Shown here piece by piece: positions 9,102 to 17,225 of a stretch of 33,212 nt of DNA. Numbering within the stretch: position 1 is the first letter of the stretch; each line of letters starts with the position of its first letter. Under the pieces are notes generated by a model, which was given only the letters and a program-made list of their open reading frames with translations, did no database searches and was not told the DNA's origin. Source of the stretch: Planctomycetota bacterium. Its GTDB lineage: Bacteria; Planctomycetota; Phycisphaerae; Sedimentisphaerales; Anaerobacaceae. The stretch is from NCBI GenBank assembly GCA_022567055.1, contig JADFHU010000002.1, positions 1 through 33,212 on the forward strand, given 5' to 3'. The position numbers and the translations under genes are program-made.

Positions 9102-10391
9102 TTAATGTCCATGCCCGGCATGTGACCCCAGATTGCTCGTTACCACAGTCGCCTTGAGATTAAATGCACCTTTGGCGACATAAGGCGTGCCGGCCTCGAG
9201 GCCTGATAGAATCTCAATGTTCTCTCTGTCCATGCGGCCAATCGTGACCGGCGTCACTTCGAATCCTCCTTCGTGCTCAACGAAAACAACGCTATTTCCC
9301 CCAAGCGCCTGAACGGCATCCTTGGGAATAACGAGCGGAAGATTGTCTTGCGACAGACTGATAAGTCCCGTCACGAACGTTCCCGGCATCCACCGGCCGT
9401 CTTTATTGTCCAGGACAAGCCGCGCGGTTGCGGATCGTGTCGATGCTTCAACGAAAGGCGTCACCATGGACACCTCACTACGACCCCGCGCACCACTGTG
9501 GTCGACCCGCAATGCAACCTCTTGTCCCTTGCGCACAGCCGCCAGGTTCTTGGTGTAAACCGTCAGGTTGGCCCAGACATGGCTGGTGTCGGCGATGGTG
9601 AAGATGTGGTCGGTCGCTTCCAGGCTCTCGCCGAGTGTGATGTGCTTCTGAGTCACTACACCGTCAAACGGCACATGGATCTCGTACCGTGTAATAGCGT
9701 CGTGCTCGTCATCCAACATCTTCATGGCCTCTTCAGAGAGTCCCAGCGCATAGAGTTTCTGTCGGGCCGAGCGGAGATCGATGCGGGTCTCAGCCAGCGT
9801 CTGTTCGGCCTCCAGGAAGTCCTGTTCCGAGGACACCTGTTTCTCGTAAAGCGTTTTTTCTCGGGCAAAGGTCTTCTCAGCCAGTGCGGTTCGCGCCTGT
9901 GCGGCGAGAAACCCCGCCTTGGCATCCGCCAATTCTCGACTGTCGATCACGGCCAGCACCTCGCCCGCGCGTACACGATCGCCAACCGTCTTGGTCACTT
10001 CCCGGACGATGCCGGCCACGCGCGGAACCACGTGCACCACGCGATCCTCGTTGAACACAATTTCTCCAGGCAGACTCACCTCGCGGCGCAGGCGGCCCGG
10101 ACCGGCGACGCGGACGACGATGCCGAAACGTTCACGCTGTTCGGACGTCAAATGCATGCCCTCCTCTTCATGCTCATCTCCAGTGTGTTCATCCTCTTGG
10201 GCATCGGCACTGTGATCGTGACCAGCGTGACCATCCTCCTCCACATTGGCGACGTGATCATGCCCCGTAGGGTCATCGGTCATGGGTGTGGTTTCTTGGG
10301 CCCGCAACCGTTGCACGGTTTGCGATACACCCACGAGAACTACGAATCCTATTGTCGTCACTACGACAATCATCCATCTAGGTTTAGTCAT
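9102..10391 (-). CDS. Periplasmic membrane-fusion (adaptor) protein of metal efflux, CzcB/CusB family
   Basis: Adaptor joining the RND pump to the outer-membrane channel; 429 aa from the ATG at 10391. That start is preferred over an upstream in-frame ATG because it gives MTKPRW followed by an anchor helix at 7-22 and overlaps the channel gene's stop by only 8 bp. After the anchor comes a His/Asp/Glu-rich region (about 38-80, with repeated GHDH-type clusters), and the protein ends GSHAGHGH; both look like metal-binding segments. The core shows the family order: barrel-sandwich half (EVSLPGEIVFNEDRVVHVVPRVAGIVREV), alpha-hairpin (QARTALAEKTFAREKTLYEKQ), second lipoyl half (VPFDGVVTQKHITLGE) and beta-barrel and membrane-proximal domains. 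The His-rich ends support transport of a transition metal but do not identify which. Confidence 0.9.
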   Translation of the reverse strand: MTKPRWMIVVVTTIGFVVLVGVSQTVQRLRAQETTPMTDDPTGHDHVANVEEDGHAGHDHSADAQEDEHTGDEHEEEGMHLTSEQRERFGIVVRVAGPGRLRREVSLPGEIVFNEDRVVHVVPRVAGIVREVTKTVGDRVRAGEVLAVIDSRELADAKAGFLAAQARTALAEKTFAREKTLYEKQVSSEQDFLEAEQTLAETRIDLRSARQKLYALGLSEEAMKMLDDEHDAITRYEIHVPFDGVVTQKHITLGESLEATDHIFTIADTSHVWANLTVYTKNLAAVRKGQEVALRVDHSGARGRSEVSMVTPFVEASTRSATARLVLDNKDGRWMPGTFVTGLISLSQDNLPLVIPKDAVQALGGNSVVFVEHEGGFEVTPVTIGRMDRENIEILSGLEAGTPYVAKGAFNLKATVVTSNLGSHAGHGH

Positions 10392-11757
10392 GGTTCTGTC
10401 CTTCCAGGGATTCAAGGGGCTGGCCAATGAGATGCTCCACATCGGCCTTGGCCTGGTGGTATTCGACCAGAGCTTCGAGGTGCTGGGTACGGGCCGCGAA
10501 GAGCGTCCGCTGCGCATCCAAAACGGTCAGGTAGTCAAACTTGCCGTTCACATACCCGGTCTGTGCAGAATCGAAGGCCTTTTGGGCGCCGGGCAGGACC
10601 TCCTGTTGCAGATCGGTGGCTGTCATGTATTCACTACTCAGGGAGGCGTAGGCCCGACCCAATTCTGCCCGGATACGCGTCAGGGCAGCCCTCTGTTGAA
10701 CCCGCGCCCGAGCAAGGCCCGCTTTGGCTGCCAAGACGCTGCCTTGGTTGCGATTGGTCACGGGCAGTGGCAGAGAGAGACTCAACACGAAGGCCGATTC
10801 GTCGACCTCATTGAGGTGACGGTATCCACCCACGACCGTGGGATCGGGTCGGGCATTGGCTTTCTCCAGATCGAAGCGCGCCTGTCGCTGCTCGATCTCG
10901 GTCTCCCAGCGGGCCACCGTTGGATGTTGGACGACCAGGGCCTGTAAGGCTGAAGGCGCCGGTGGCTCCACGATCCGGTCCAGCGCGCCGCCGACATGTG
11001 TGAATAGGGCCTCGGAAGCACCCCAGGTGGCCGCCAGTGACTGACGCACGGCCGAAGACTCTCGCTGCAGACGTTTCTGCTCTATGCGTACCTGGGTCAG
11101 GCTGACGCGCGCCCGGATGGCCTCCAAAGGAGAGTCCTTACCCGCTTGCACACGCTGATTCACCGCGTGCACGACCTTCTCTGCGATGTCGACTTGTTGA
11201 GCGACGACGCGGCCTCTTTCCTGTGCCGCCAACACCTCTGTGAAGGCCTGGACAACCTCGGTGAATACGGCCAAACGCATTTCCTCATAGTCCCATCCCG
11301 CCAATTCGCTCTCCAAGGCTGCCACCTGCGTACGCTTGGCGCGTTTTCCGCCCACCTCGATCAGTTGGCCCATACCGACCGTCGTTTCCGCAATGCCGGT
11401 TCCCTCGAAGGCACCGGTGCCGGCCAGGTTCTCCATTTCGATGTCCAACTCCGGGTTGGGCCGCAGGCCCGCCTGTAGACGCCGGGCCTCGGCCACACGG
11501 ACCGACCAGGCAAACACCTGCAACTGGGGATTGTGGAGCAGCGCCAAGGCCGCGGCCTCGTCCAGGGTTAGCTCGCCGCCGATGTCTGTCGGATCCAGTG
11601 GCGCCGGAGTATTTTCGTTTCCTGCTAAGGGTGGGACAAATGTTGCATGCGATTGCCCGAGGGGACGCTTCGAGGGTAGACTGCTCTCCAGACTGGGCGT
11701 CGCACATCCGGACAGTAATAACAGCAATGCAGTCATTGACTTAATCATCTCAGCCAT
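10384..11757 (-). CDS. TolC/CzcC-like outer-membrane efflux channel lipoprotein
   Basis: Outer-membrane factor of the tripartite metal exporter; 457 aa. The N-terminus is a lipoprotein signal with lipobox LSGC and the lipidated Cys at residue 18. The mature part shows the repeated OEP pattern of long amphipathic helices: LTLDEAAALALLHNPQL early, a second half from about residue 265 (APSALQALVVQHPTVARWE), and a C-terminal GYVNGKFDYLTVLDAQRTLF. AAGGAG at 11764-11769 lies 6 nt upstream of the ATG, a good ribosome binding site. It is followed by the adaptor gene with an 8-bp overlap (ATGACTAA) and then by the pump, so the three are co-transcribed. A 208-bp stretch without clear signals lies between it and the small Cys/His-rich gene upstream. 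Confidence 0.9.
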   Translation of the reverse strand: MAEMIKSMTALLLLLSGCATPSLESSLPSKRPLGQSHATFVPPLAGNENTPAPLDPTDIGGELTLDEAAALALLHNPQLQVFAWSVRVAEARRLQAGLRPNPELDIEMENLAGTGAFEGTGIAETTVGMGQLIEVGGKRAKRTQVAALESELAGWDYEEMRLAVFTEVVQAFTEVLAAQERGRVVAQQVDIAEKVVHAVNQRVQAGKDSPLEAIRARVSLTQVRIEQKRLQRESSAVRQSLAATWGASEALFTHVGGALDRIVEPPAPSALQALVVQHPTVARWETEIEQRQARFDLEKANARPDPTVVGGYRHLNEVDESAFVLSLSLPLPVTNRNQGSVLAAKAGLARARVQQRAALTRIRAELGRAYASLSSEYMTATDLQQEVLPGAQKAFDSAQTGYVNGKFDYLTVLDAQRTLFAARTQHLEALVEYHQAKADVEHLIGQPLESLEGQNHD

Positions 11758-11965
11758 GCCTGACTCCTTGGGGTGGCATTACGAGTAGGTCTTTAACTGA
11801 ACTAGGAGGTCAGCCTGCGCGTCCGACGGATCTCGACAGTCAGGGCCAGTTCAGGGCGATGCGAGAGATGTCCGTCTCCGTTGAGGCGTGGCCGGACGCA
11901 GGCGAGTGGAGAGACCCTAGCGTGCCCGGACAGGCGCCTTTCGAGGATCTCCCGATCAGGGTGGA

Positions 11966-12361
11966 TCAGAGCAGTAGGACGACCGTGTCTGTGGATCTGT
12001 GCCCCAGCGGCCGTGCCGCGGGATGGGTGATGCCTTGGTGTGACAAAGAGTTACGACCGGTCTGCCCGGCGATCACGGCATGCTTGCCATGGGAGGGGAG
12101 GGGCGAGTCGTCGGTGGAATTGCGGCGAGGATCGGCCTTGACGGCCATATCTAAAGGCACATCCTGACAGTGTTCGTGTGATTCAGATCGAGACGAAGGG
12201 GCGGAGACATAGCGCTGGGGGGCTCCGTCGTGCTGCTCGCAACAGCAACCGTGCAGCACCGGTTCAACCGCGATGTGTCCGTCAGGACTGTAGCAGGTGA
12301 CCGCGGCGAGCGACGTGACCGCTAGCATCGTCTGAGCAAAGATCCATATCGTCCGGATCAT
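11966..12361 (-). CDS. Small exported Cys/His-rich protein, probably metal-related
   Basis: A 131-aa protein starting with a signal peptide (MIRTIWIFAQTMLAVTSLAA), then VTCYSPDGHIAVEPVL and a CCCEQH cluster. A second cluster, SHEHCQDVPLD, lies about 45 residues further on, and the rest is His/Ser/Pro-rich. The pattern of Cys, acidic and CC followed by HCxDVPL looks familiar to me from short proteins leading czc-type operons in Planctomycetota, but I cannot confirm that here. An ATG at 12388 in the same frame would add 9 residues. The shorter start gives a more typical signal peptide and has a weak AGAGA just upstream. It is likely the first gene of the efflux operon and could be a periplasmic metal sensor or chelator; function is not known. 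Confidence 0.6.
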   Translation of the reverse strand: MIRTIWIFAQTMLAVTSLAAVTCYSPDGHIAVEPVLHGCCCEQHDGAPQRYVSAPSSRSESHEHCQDVPLDMAVKADPRRNSTDDSPLPSHGKHAVIAGQTGRNSLSHQGITHPAARPLGHRSTDTVVLLL

Positions 12362-12455
12362 GTTTCTCTTTCGAAGGTCCCAAAACATGTGTACCCCGTT
12401 TTTTTAGCTACCGGCATGATTTGCCGACGAACCCAGTCTTTCCTTCTACGGCGCG

Positions 12456-12485
12456 ACTCTAGTCAAAGTTTGTACCCGGAGGCAA
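12456..12485 (-). promoter_or_regulatory. Possible MerR-type promoter of the metal-efflux operon
   Basis: Reading the minus strand, TTGCCT (12480-12485) and TAGAGT (12456-12461) are 18 bp apart. Between and overlapping them is an imperfect dyad, CTCCGGGT (12474-12481) and ACTAGAG (12457-12463). Long-spacer promoters with a CTC...GAG dyad are typical of MerR-family metal regulators, and the site lies about 95 bp upstream of the first gene of the efflux operon. The -10 is weak, the dyad is imperfect and no merR gene is in the window, so this is only a candidate. Confidence 0.25.
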
Positions 12486-12774
12486 GAAAATTCTGACGCT
12501 GCGAAGTCTTCCCAAGGTCGGTCCTCTCTATAGAGGCACGCGCCGTCGCCACAGAGCACGACCCCTGTCGTCGGCAGAAACAGAGGAATTCTTTAAGAAA
12601 GAGTGTCACAAATCACACCGAAGCCCAGTCGTTGAAGATAGAAGCCAATGAAGCATCAGGCTGTAAGTAAGGGCAACAAGGGGCTGCAGGGAAGTGGCCT
12701 TGTCTTAGGAATGGAAGCCATGGGGGGGATGTGGCTCGAGGCGTGGTTGGAGTTGGCACTCAGAAGATCACGTT

Positions 12775-12797
12775 CGATTGATTACTGGGATCAATCG
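12775..12797. repeat. Perfect 8-bp dyad with 7-nt loop
   Basis: CGATTGAT (12775-12782) and its reverse complement ATCAATCG (12790-12797) flank TACTGGG. Outside them, CACG and CGTG extend the symmetry, with a 2-nt bulge on the left side. There is no T-tract on either side, so it is more like an operator or a small hairpin than an intrinsic terminator. It lies about 140 bp downstream of the phosphoesterase stop on the minus strand. Confidence 0.4.
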
Positions 12798-12937
12798 CGT
12801 GAAAATGTGCTGTTAGAGTAGCGTGTCCTGGGTGAAGCGATTCGCCCGTTCGTCTGAGGTGCAGGCAACTTCAACAGCCTCGCCACATTTTTCGAGTCTT
12901 TCGGCTGGGAGTTTGTGTCCCGGTTATCCCCTGTTTT

Positions 12938-13843
12938 CTACGCTGCGTCCCGGGACTGTTGGCAATTGGGATGGTCCCAGATCAGGGTATCGTTGGCCCG
13001 CTCACCCTGTTGAGTCCAATCAAAGACCTGAGCGTGCCCATCGGGCCAGATCTTGAGAAAATTGTTGGCGGGCCGTGTCCAAGAGCCGCTGTTGTAATAC
13101 CAACGGCCGAACTGTCCGGGTTTGTGGGTATGGCCGGCGACCGCAAGGTCGTATTGACTCCCCTCCAGATGGATGAGAAAGCGGGACAGCATTTTTTGAA
13201 CCCGGAGGGAGTAGGACGCCGCGTGTTCCTGCGGAAGGCAGAGATCTCGGTGGATGGAGTGTCGGTCGTTCCCCGCCAGTAGATGCCAGACCCGCAGGAT
13301 GTGCTCACCCAAGTCATACAGCACATCCGGCAGGGCATAATTCGTGAGATCGAGCAGTGCGTCCTTCAGGTCGAAAAGGGAGGCGCAGATCCCCATGTGT
13401 TTGCCCCAGTTCTGGACGTAGCGGGGCTGGAAGGGGTCTAGTTCGTGGCCATGCATGAAGCGGACGCGCCTCTCACCCACCTGCGTGGTGAAGGGTTCAG
13501 TCACGGATTCATAGAAGGGGTGTAGCTTACGCGCTTCCGAATCTGCCACGGTGGCATCGTGGTTTCCCGGAATGAACAGGGCACCCATCTCTTGGAATCG
13601 CTGCAAGAGGTCCTGCCACTGGTCCGTGACTTGTTCCAGGGGGTATCGCCAGAGTTCGAACAGGTCTCCGCCGATAATGAGGTGGCCTTCTTCTCTCTGT
13701 ACGTGATCGAGGAATCCATTGAGCACCTTCTCTTTTCCGGCGAGGACAAAGCGATCCTTGGCGGACCGGTCGCCCAGGTGCAAATCACTGATCACAAAGA
13801 TGTCATGGGGGGCGTCTATTACCTCATGCTTCCTCGAACTCAT
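12938..13843 (-). CDS. Calcineurin-like metallophosphoesterase (LpxH-like group)
   Basis: A 301-aa metal-dependent phosphoesterase. The full set of binuclear-metal motifs is in order: DLHLGD (20-25), GGDLFE (58-63), GNHD (93-96), HGHE (131-134) and GHTH (237-240), followed by NSGSW (251-255), where such enzymes often close the fold. The GDLFELW wording and the helical insert at about 140-215 recall UDP-2,3-diacylglucosamine hydrolase (LpxH) and its YbbF-like relatives, but LpxH usually has GNRD where this has GNHD and is near 240 aa. Substrate is therefore left open. No signal peptide, so cytoplasmic. An AAAGG lies about 14 nt upstream of the ATG, a long spacing, and no alternative start is available in frame. 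It stands alone on the minus strand. Confidence 0.85.
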   Translation of the reverse strand: MSSRKHEVIDAPHDIFVISDLHLGDRSAKDRFVLAGKEKVLNGFLDHVQREEGHLIIGGDLFELWRYPLEQVTDQWQDLLQRFQEMGALFIPGNHDATVADSEARKLHPFYESVTEPFTTQVGERRVRFMHGHELDPFQPRYVQNWGKHMGICASLFDLKDALLDLTNYALPDVLYDLGEHILRVWHLLAGNDRHSIHRDLCLPQEHAASYSLRVQKMLSRFLIHLEGSQYDLAVAGHTHKPGQFGRWYYNSGSWTRPANNFLKIWPDGHAQVFDWTQQGERANDTLIWDHPNCQQSRDAA

Positions 13844-14060
13844 GGGATCATCAACCTTTCTCCGTCATTTCTTCTTATTTCTTGCCGATCCCTTTTGCTG
13901 ACTAAAATATCGAAAGTTTTTTCACACACTGTCGGCCAAAAAGGAAGGATACGTTTCAAATCCTCTGTGGTTTGGTTGTGCTGGAGTGAGTTGTGGCGGT
14001 CGTCGGGGTTGCACCGACTGTTGGGCAGGACGAGTCGATGGTTTCGACTTCGCGCCAGTC

Positions 14061-14585
14061 TCAAAGAGGATGGATCCTCTTGAAGAAAAACTCGACGATC
14101 TGACGGATGGAGTCAAAGCCGAATCTATGGGGATCGAGTTCGGCGGGGCGGCAGTATACGATGCCCTGGACATCGTCCGCCGCGACGGCCCGCTGGGCCG
14201 ATTCCACCCGGCAGACATAGGCCAGATCAAGTGTTCTGTAAGTGATGCCCCCGAAAGGATAGGCGTTTGGCCGGGAGCAGAGATAGTGGGTGGAAGAGAC
14301 CCGGAGTCCGAGTTCCTCCCGGACTTCTCGTATGACGGCCTGTTCCGCGGACTCGTCCGGATCAACAAAGCCGCCGGGGAGGTCCCAAAACCCCTTCTTG
14401 GGGTCATTCGCTCGGACGGTGACCAGCAGTCTGCCTCGATCGTCTTGAATCAGGGCACACACAGCAGCGGCCGTATTTAGATAGAGCTGAAACTTACACT
14501 GAGGGCAGACCACTTTGTTGACACTGGGGCGACTGAGGCCTGCCGCGCCACATCTGGGACAGTGTTCGAGGATGCGTTCACTCAT
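14061..14585 (-). CDS. Nudix hydrolase with N-terminal zinc ribbon
   Basis: A 174-aa protein. Residues 9-30 hold a zinc ribbon (CPRC at 9-12, CPQC at 27-30). The Nudix fold follows, with a perfect Nudix box at 72-94: Gly72, Glu78, then REVREELGL at 86-94, which binds the metal and catalyses cleavage of a nucleoside diphosphate linked to another group. The zinc-ribbon plus Nudix order is shared with NADH pyrophosphatase NudC and with a large group of smaller ADP-ribose or NADH pyrophosphatase-like proteins. This one lacks the SQPWPFPxS motif that marks NudC, so the substrate is not assigned. It lies divergent from the pilM-like operon, with the 44-bp palindrome in the space between. A GGGA about 9 nt upstream of the ATG is a weak ribosome binding site. 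Confidence 0.88.
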   Translation of the reverse strand: MSERILEHCPRCGAAGLSRPSVNKVVCPQCKFQLYLNTAAAVCALIQDDRGRLLVTVRANDPKKGFWDLPGGFVDPDESAEQAVIREVREELGLRVSSTHYLCSRPNAYPFGGITYRTLDLAYVCRVESAQRAVAADDVQGIVYCRPAELDPHRFGFDSIRQIVEFFFKRIHPL

Positions 14586-14641
14586 GCTTGTGATCCCGGA
14601 GTGCCGTGGGTGACGGCCGGACGTGGAAACCTGCTGGTCAA

Positions 14642-14685
14642 CTGACCCCCTAGGACAGCCGGCGCCGGCTGTCCTAGGGGGTCAG
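14642..14685. repeat. Perfect 44-bp palindrome without loop
   Basis: Positions 14642-14663 (starting CTGACCCCCTAGG) are the exact reverse complement of 14664-14685. The centre is GGCGCC. Symmetry breaks immediately outside (A at 14641 against C at 14686). It lies 57 bp upstream of the Nudix start and upstream of the two plus-strand promoters. It could extrude as a cruciform, act as a bidirectional transcription barrier, or be a repetitive extragenic element. No U-tract is present. Confidence 0.9.
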
Positions 14686-14730
14686 CCATATTGGCGCCAG
14701 ACTTGATTTTGTGCCCTCTTTCTGCTCTAA

Positions 14731-14739
14731 TGGTATAAT
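14731..14739 (+). promoter_or_regulatory. Extended -10 promoter, distal
   Basis: TGGTATAAT matches the extended -10 consensus TGnTATAAT exactly. No good -35 is seen at 16-18 bp, which is normal for extended -10 promoters. A TTGATT at 14703-14708 is too far (25 bp). It would drive the pilM-like operon with a leader of about 235 nt. Confidence 0.5.
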
Positions 14740-14901
14740 CTCTGATCGGAACAAGCGTCTCCAGGTGGGGCATGGTGTTTACATTCTGGGAACAAAGAGG
14801 CTCAAGGGGACTGAGATTCGGGAGTGTCGTCCCGCTTTTATTGGCTTTCAAAATGGTGGGTTATTCAGCTAGGGGTCGCTGTAGAAACCGCGAGCGTTAT
14901 G

Positions 14902-14910
14902 TGTTATAAT
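14902..14910 (+). promoter_or_regulatory. Extended -10 promoter of the pilM-like operon, proximal
   Basis: TGTTATAAT is a second exact TGnTATAAT match, about 70 bp upstream of the first gene. The -35 region (TAGAAA) is poor. Two such sites in one short spacer support real, probably tandem, promoters. Confidence 0.55.
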
Positions 14911-14980
14911 CCGTCCTTCATTTGGCCTACTGTACACGGCCGCGAAGCGTTCGTCAAATCTTCATGGCGGGAGGTTGGAT

Positions 14981-17176
14981 ATGGCATCCGTATCTGATGC
15001 GGTGTGGGCTGTCGACATCGGCAACAGCTCCCTGAAGGCCCTCTATTTGGCCCTTGTGGGCGATAGTGTGGAGGTGGGCGCCTTTGATACGATTCAGCAC
15101 TCGAAAGTGCTGTCGGGCAAGGGAGTCAGTCCCTCGGAGCGTGAGGAACTCATTGCGCTTAGCCTGAGGAAGCTGGTGGAAAGGCATGACATCGCCGTAG
15201 ACGATGTCATCGTTTCCGTGCCGAGCCAAAACAGTTTCGCCCGATTTGTCACCTTGCCACCGGTGGAGGCCAAAAAGATCCCGGAGATCGTGGGGTTTGA
15301 GGCCGCCCAACAGATTCCCTTTGACCTGAATGAAGTCCAATGGGATTGGCAGTTGATGACAGCGGAGGACAGCCCGGAAAAGCGAGTCGGGCTTTTTGCC
15401 ATCAAGAATGAAATCATCAATGCGGAACTCGAGCACTTCAATCGGGAGGACTTGCCCGTCGCCTACGTGCAGATGGCCCCGATGGCGCTGTATAACTATT
15501 TGCTTTATGACCGGCCCAGCCTCCTAAAGTCGGAAGACCGGCCGGTCGTCGTCCTCAACATTGGCGCCGAAATAACGGATCTCGTCGTGTGCACGGGCTC
15601 CACGGTCTGGCAGCGCTGTATCCTCGTGGGGGGCAATGCCTTCACGCAGGCGATCTCCGATGCCTTCAAGATAAATTTTGAGAAGGCAGAAAAGCTCAAG
15701 CGGACGGCGGCCGTGAGTAAGTATGCACGGCAAATCTTTCAGGCCATGCGGCCCGTGTTTACGGAGTTGGCCAGCGAGGTCCAGAAATCCCTGGGGTTCT
15801 ATACCAGCGCCAACGCCAATGCCCGGTTCTCCCGCATCGTGGCCATGGGCGGCGGGACGAAACTCCGTGGCTTGCTGAAGTATCTCCAGCAGACGCTGCA
15901 GGTTCCCGTAGAGCGGCCCGACATGTTCAAGCAACTCCGCTTGGGTCCGGGGGTGTCTGCGGCCAAGTTTCATGACAGCGTATCCCAGTTCGGCGTGGTC
16001 TATGGTTTGGGGGTCCAAGGATTGGGCCTGGCCAGAATAGAGACCAACCTCTTGCCCAAGAGTGTCGTCCGCAGTATGGCGTGGGCCATGAAGATTAGGC
16101 TCTTCATGGCCGCTGCCTGCTTCCTATTTCTCGTATCGCTTATGGCGCTGGGCCGGCAGGTACTCGATAAGGTGAACTATGACCAACAGGACGACGCACG
16201 TCGCCAAATCGCCTCTACGATTAGCCAGGCTCAGGACGTGCAGTCGACTATCGATAAGACCAGGGACGGTCTCGAGTCGCACAAGGAGAGAGTGACCGAG
16301 ATGTTTGCCCGATTTCGATACCGCGATGCCATTGCCCAGGTCCATGAGGCAGTGCTCGCTGAGCTGCCCGGCCCTGACAACAACCCCGCTCAAGAGGCCC
16401 TGTATGCGGCCTTCGCAGCGGGCGATGTCGACGCCGTCAAGCAGGTTCCCAGGAAAGAGCGAAAGCAACTCTTCGTGACTTCCATGGCCGTGTCCTTTGC
16501 CGCCGATCTGACGACTGCGGTGTTTGGTCAGATGAGCATGGCGGAAGAGGGCATGGAGATGTCGCAGGAGGAGATGGAGATGCAAATGCAGATGATGGAG
16601 TATGAGATGGAGTATGGCTTGGAGGGCTACGGGACGGAGCTCGTAGAAGCTCCGCCGACCATCCCCGGCTTCCTGGTGACCATCGAGGGCTACAGTCCCT
16701 ACAAGGATGTTGGATCCCTGCTCGATCCAAGCGGCGTGGAAAACCGACCTGAGGAAGAATGGGGGTTTGTCACCCGCTTACAGCATTTGGACGGGGGGGA
16801 TCCCAACAACGCTCCTTTCAGTCTCTACGAAAAGGGCGTGATCACCCATTTTCAACTCGACAAGGGATTTGTCGATCCGAGTGTGACGGACGTGAGGGTG
16901 CCCTATGGCATCGGTGTGCCGGAGGAACAGGAGGGAATGGCGAACTTCGGTTACACGCAACAGGAGGATATGGTGTTGGTGGACCCTATGACCCAAGAGG
17001 TCATCAGCCCGGTCGATAAACTGGATGACCGGGGCAAGCCCCAGACCAACCGTCGAGGCGAAGTCGTGAAGGTCAAGAATGACTCATGGTTCATCTTGAA
17101 GTTCAAGCTCGTATGGAACGATGCGCCCTTCATCGAAGACCCCATGGCCGGCATGATGATGGGTTATATGAGGTGA
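14981..17176 (+). CDS. PilM-PilN fusion-like pilus/secretion assembly protein with Met/Glu-rich insert
   Basis: A 731-aa protein. Residues 7-350 form a PilM-type actin-like domain: VDIGNSSLKAL (11-21), PSQNSFARFVTLPPV (81-95), VLNIGAEITDL (191-201), VAMGGGTKLRGL (287-298). Immediately after, TNLLPK (355-360) matches the NLLP motif by which PilN docks in the PilM groove, and then comes a membrane helix (370-391), so PilM and PilN-like parts appear fused. A coiled-coil region (400-445) leads to a large periplasmic part holding a Met/Glu-rich tract (518-550) and an uncharacterised C-terminal domain. The ATG at 14981 is chosen because GGGAGG (14969-14974) lies 6 nt upstream; a TTG two codons earlier sits right on that site. 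First gene of a three-gene operon. Confidence 0.8.
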   Translation: MASVSDAVWAVDIGNSSLKALYLALVGDSVEVGAFDTIQHSKVLSGKGVSPSEREELIALSLRKLVERHDIAVDDVIVSVPSQNSFARFVTLPPVEAKKIPEIVGFEAAQQIPFDLNEVQWDWQLMTAEDSPEKRVGLFAIKNEIINAELEHFNREDLPVAYVQMAPMALYNYLLYDRPSLLKSEDRPVVVLNIGAEITDLVVCTGSTVWQRCILVGGNAFTQAISDAFKINFEKAEKLKRTAAVSKYARQIFQAMRPVFTELASEVQKSLGFYTSANANARFSRIVAMGGGTKLRGLLKYLQQTLQVPVERPDMFKQLRLGPGVSAAKFHDSVSQFGVVYGLGVQGLGLARIETNLLPKSVVRSMAWAMKIRLFMAAACFLFLVSLMALGRQVLDKVNYDQQDDARRQIASTISQAQDVQSTIDKTRDGLESHKERVTEMFARFRYRDAIAQVHEAVLAELPGPDNNPAQEALYAAFAAGDVDAVKQVPRKERKQLFVTSMAVSFAADLTTAVFGQMSMAEEGMEMSQEEMEMQMQMMEYEMEYGLEGYGTELVEAPPTIPGFLVTIEGYSPYKDVGSLLDPSGVENRPEEEWGFVTRLQHLDGGDPNNAPFSLYEKGVITHFQLDKGFVDPSVTDVRVPYGIGVPEEQEGMANFGYTQQEDMVLVDPMTQEVISPVDKLDDRGKPQTNRRGEVVKVKNDSWFILKFKLVWNDAPFIEDPMAGMMMGYMR

Positions 17177-17225
17177 TGAAGGTGTCAACGAACAGGAACG
17201 GTACCCTCTTTTTCGGTAAGCGATT

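Larger units (their letters stand above)
12389..12937. other. 549-bp intergenic region between efflux operon and phosphoesterase gene
   Basis: No convincing gene on either strand. It holds the candidate MerR-type promoter at 12456-12485 and a dyad at 12775-12797. The rest shows no recognisable motif, tRNA or terminator. Confidence 0.6.

Noticed and set aside
9273-10430. 385-codon open frame on the plus strand across the adaptor gene
   Set aside because: Antisense to the membrane-fusion gene, with no recognisable domain.
10392-10517. 42-residue N-terminal extension of the adaptor protein
   Set aside because: It would lie inside the channel gene, and the added residues do not look like a signal; the ATG at 10391 gives a proper anchor and the usual short overlap.
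12938-13843. Firm assignment of the phosphoesterase as LpxH
   Set aside because: The GNHD motif and length of 301 aa differ from classic LpxH, and no lipid A gene is nearby.
14772-14909. Small plus-strand ORF of about 45 codons between the two extended -10 promoters
   Set aside because: Weak ribosome binding site, basic and low-information sequence, and its stop lies inside the proximal -10 element.
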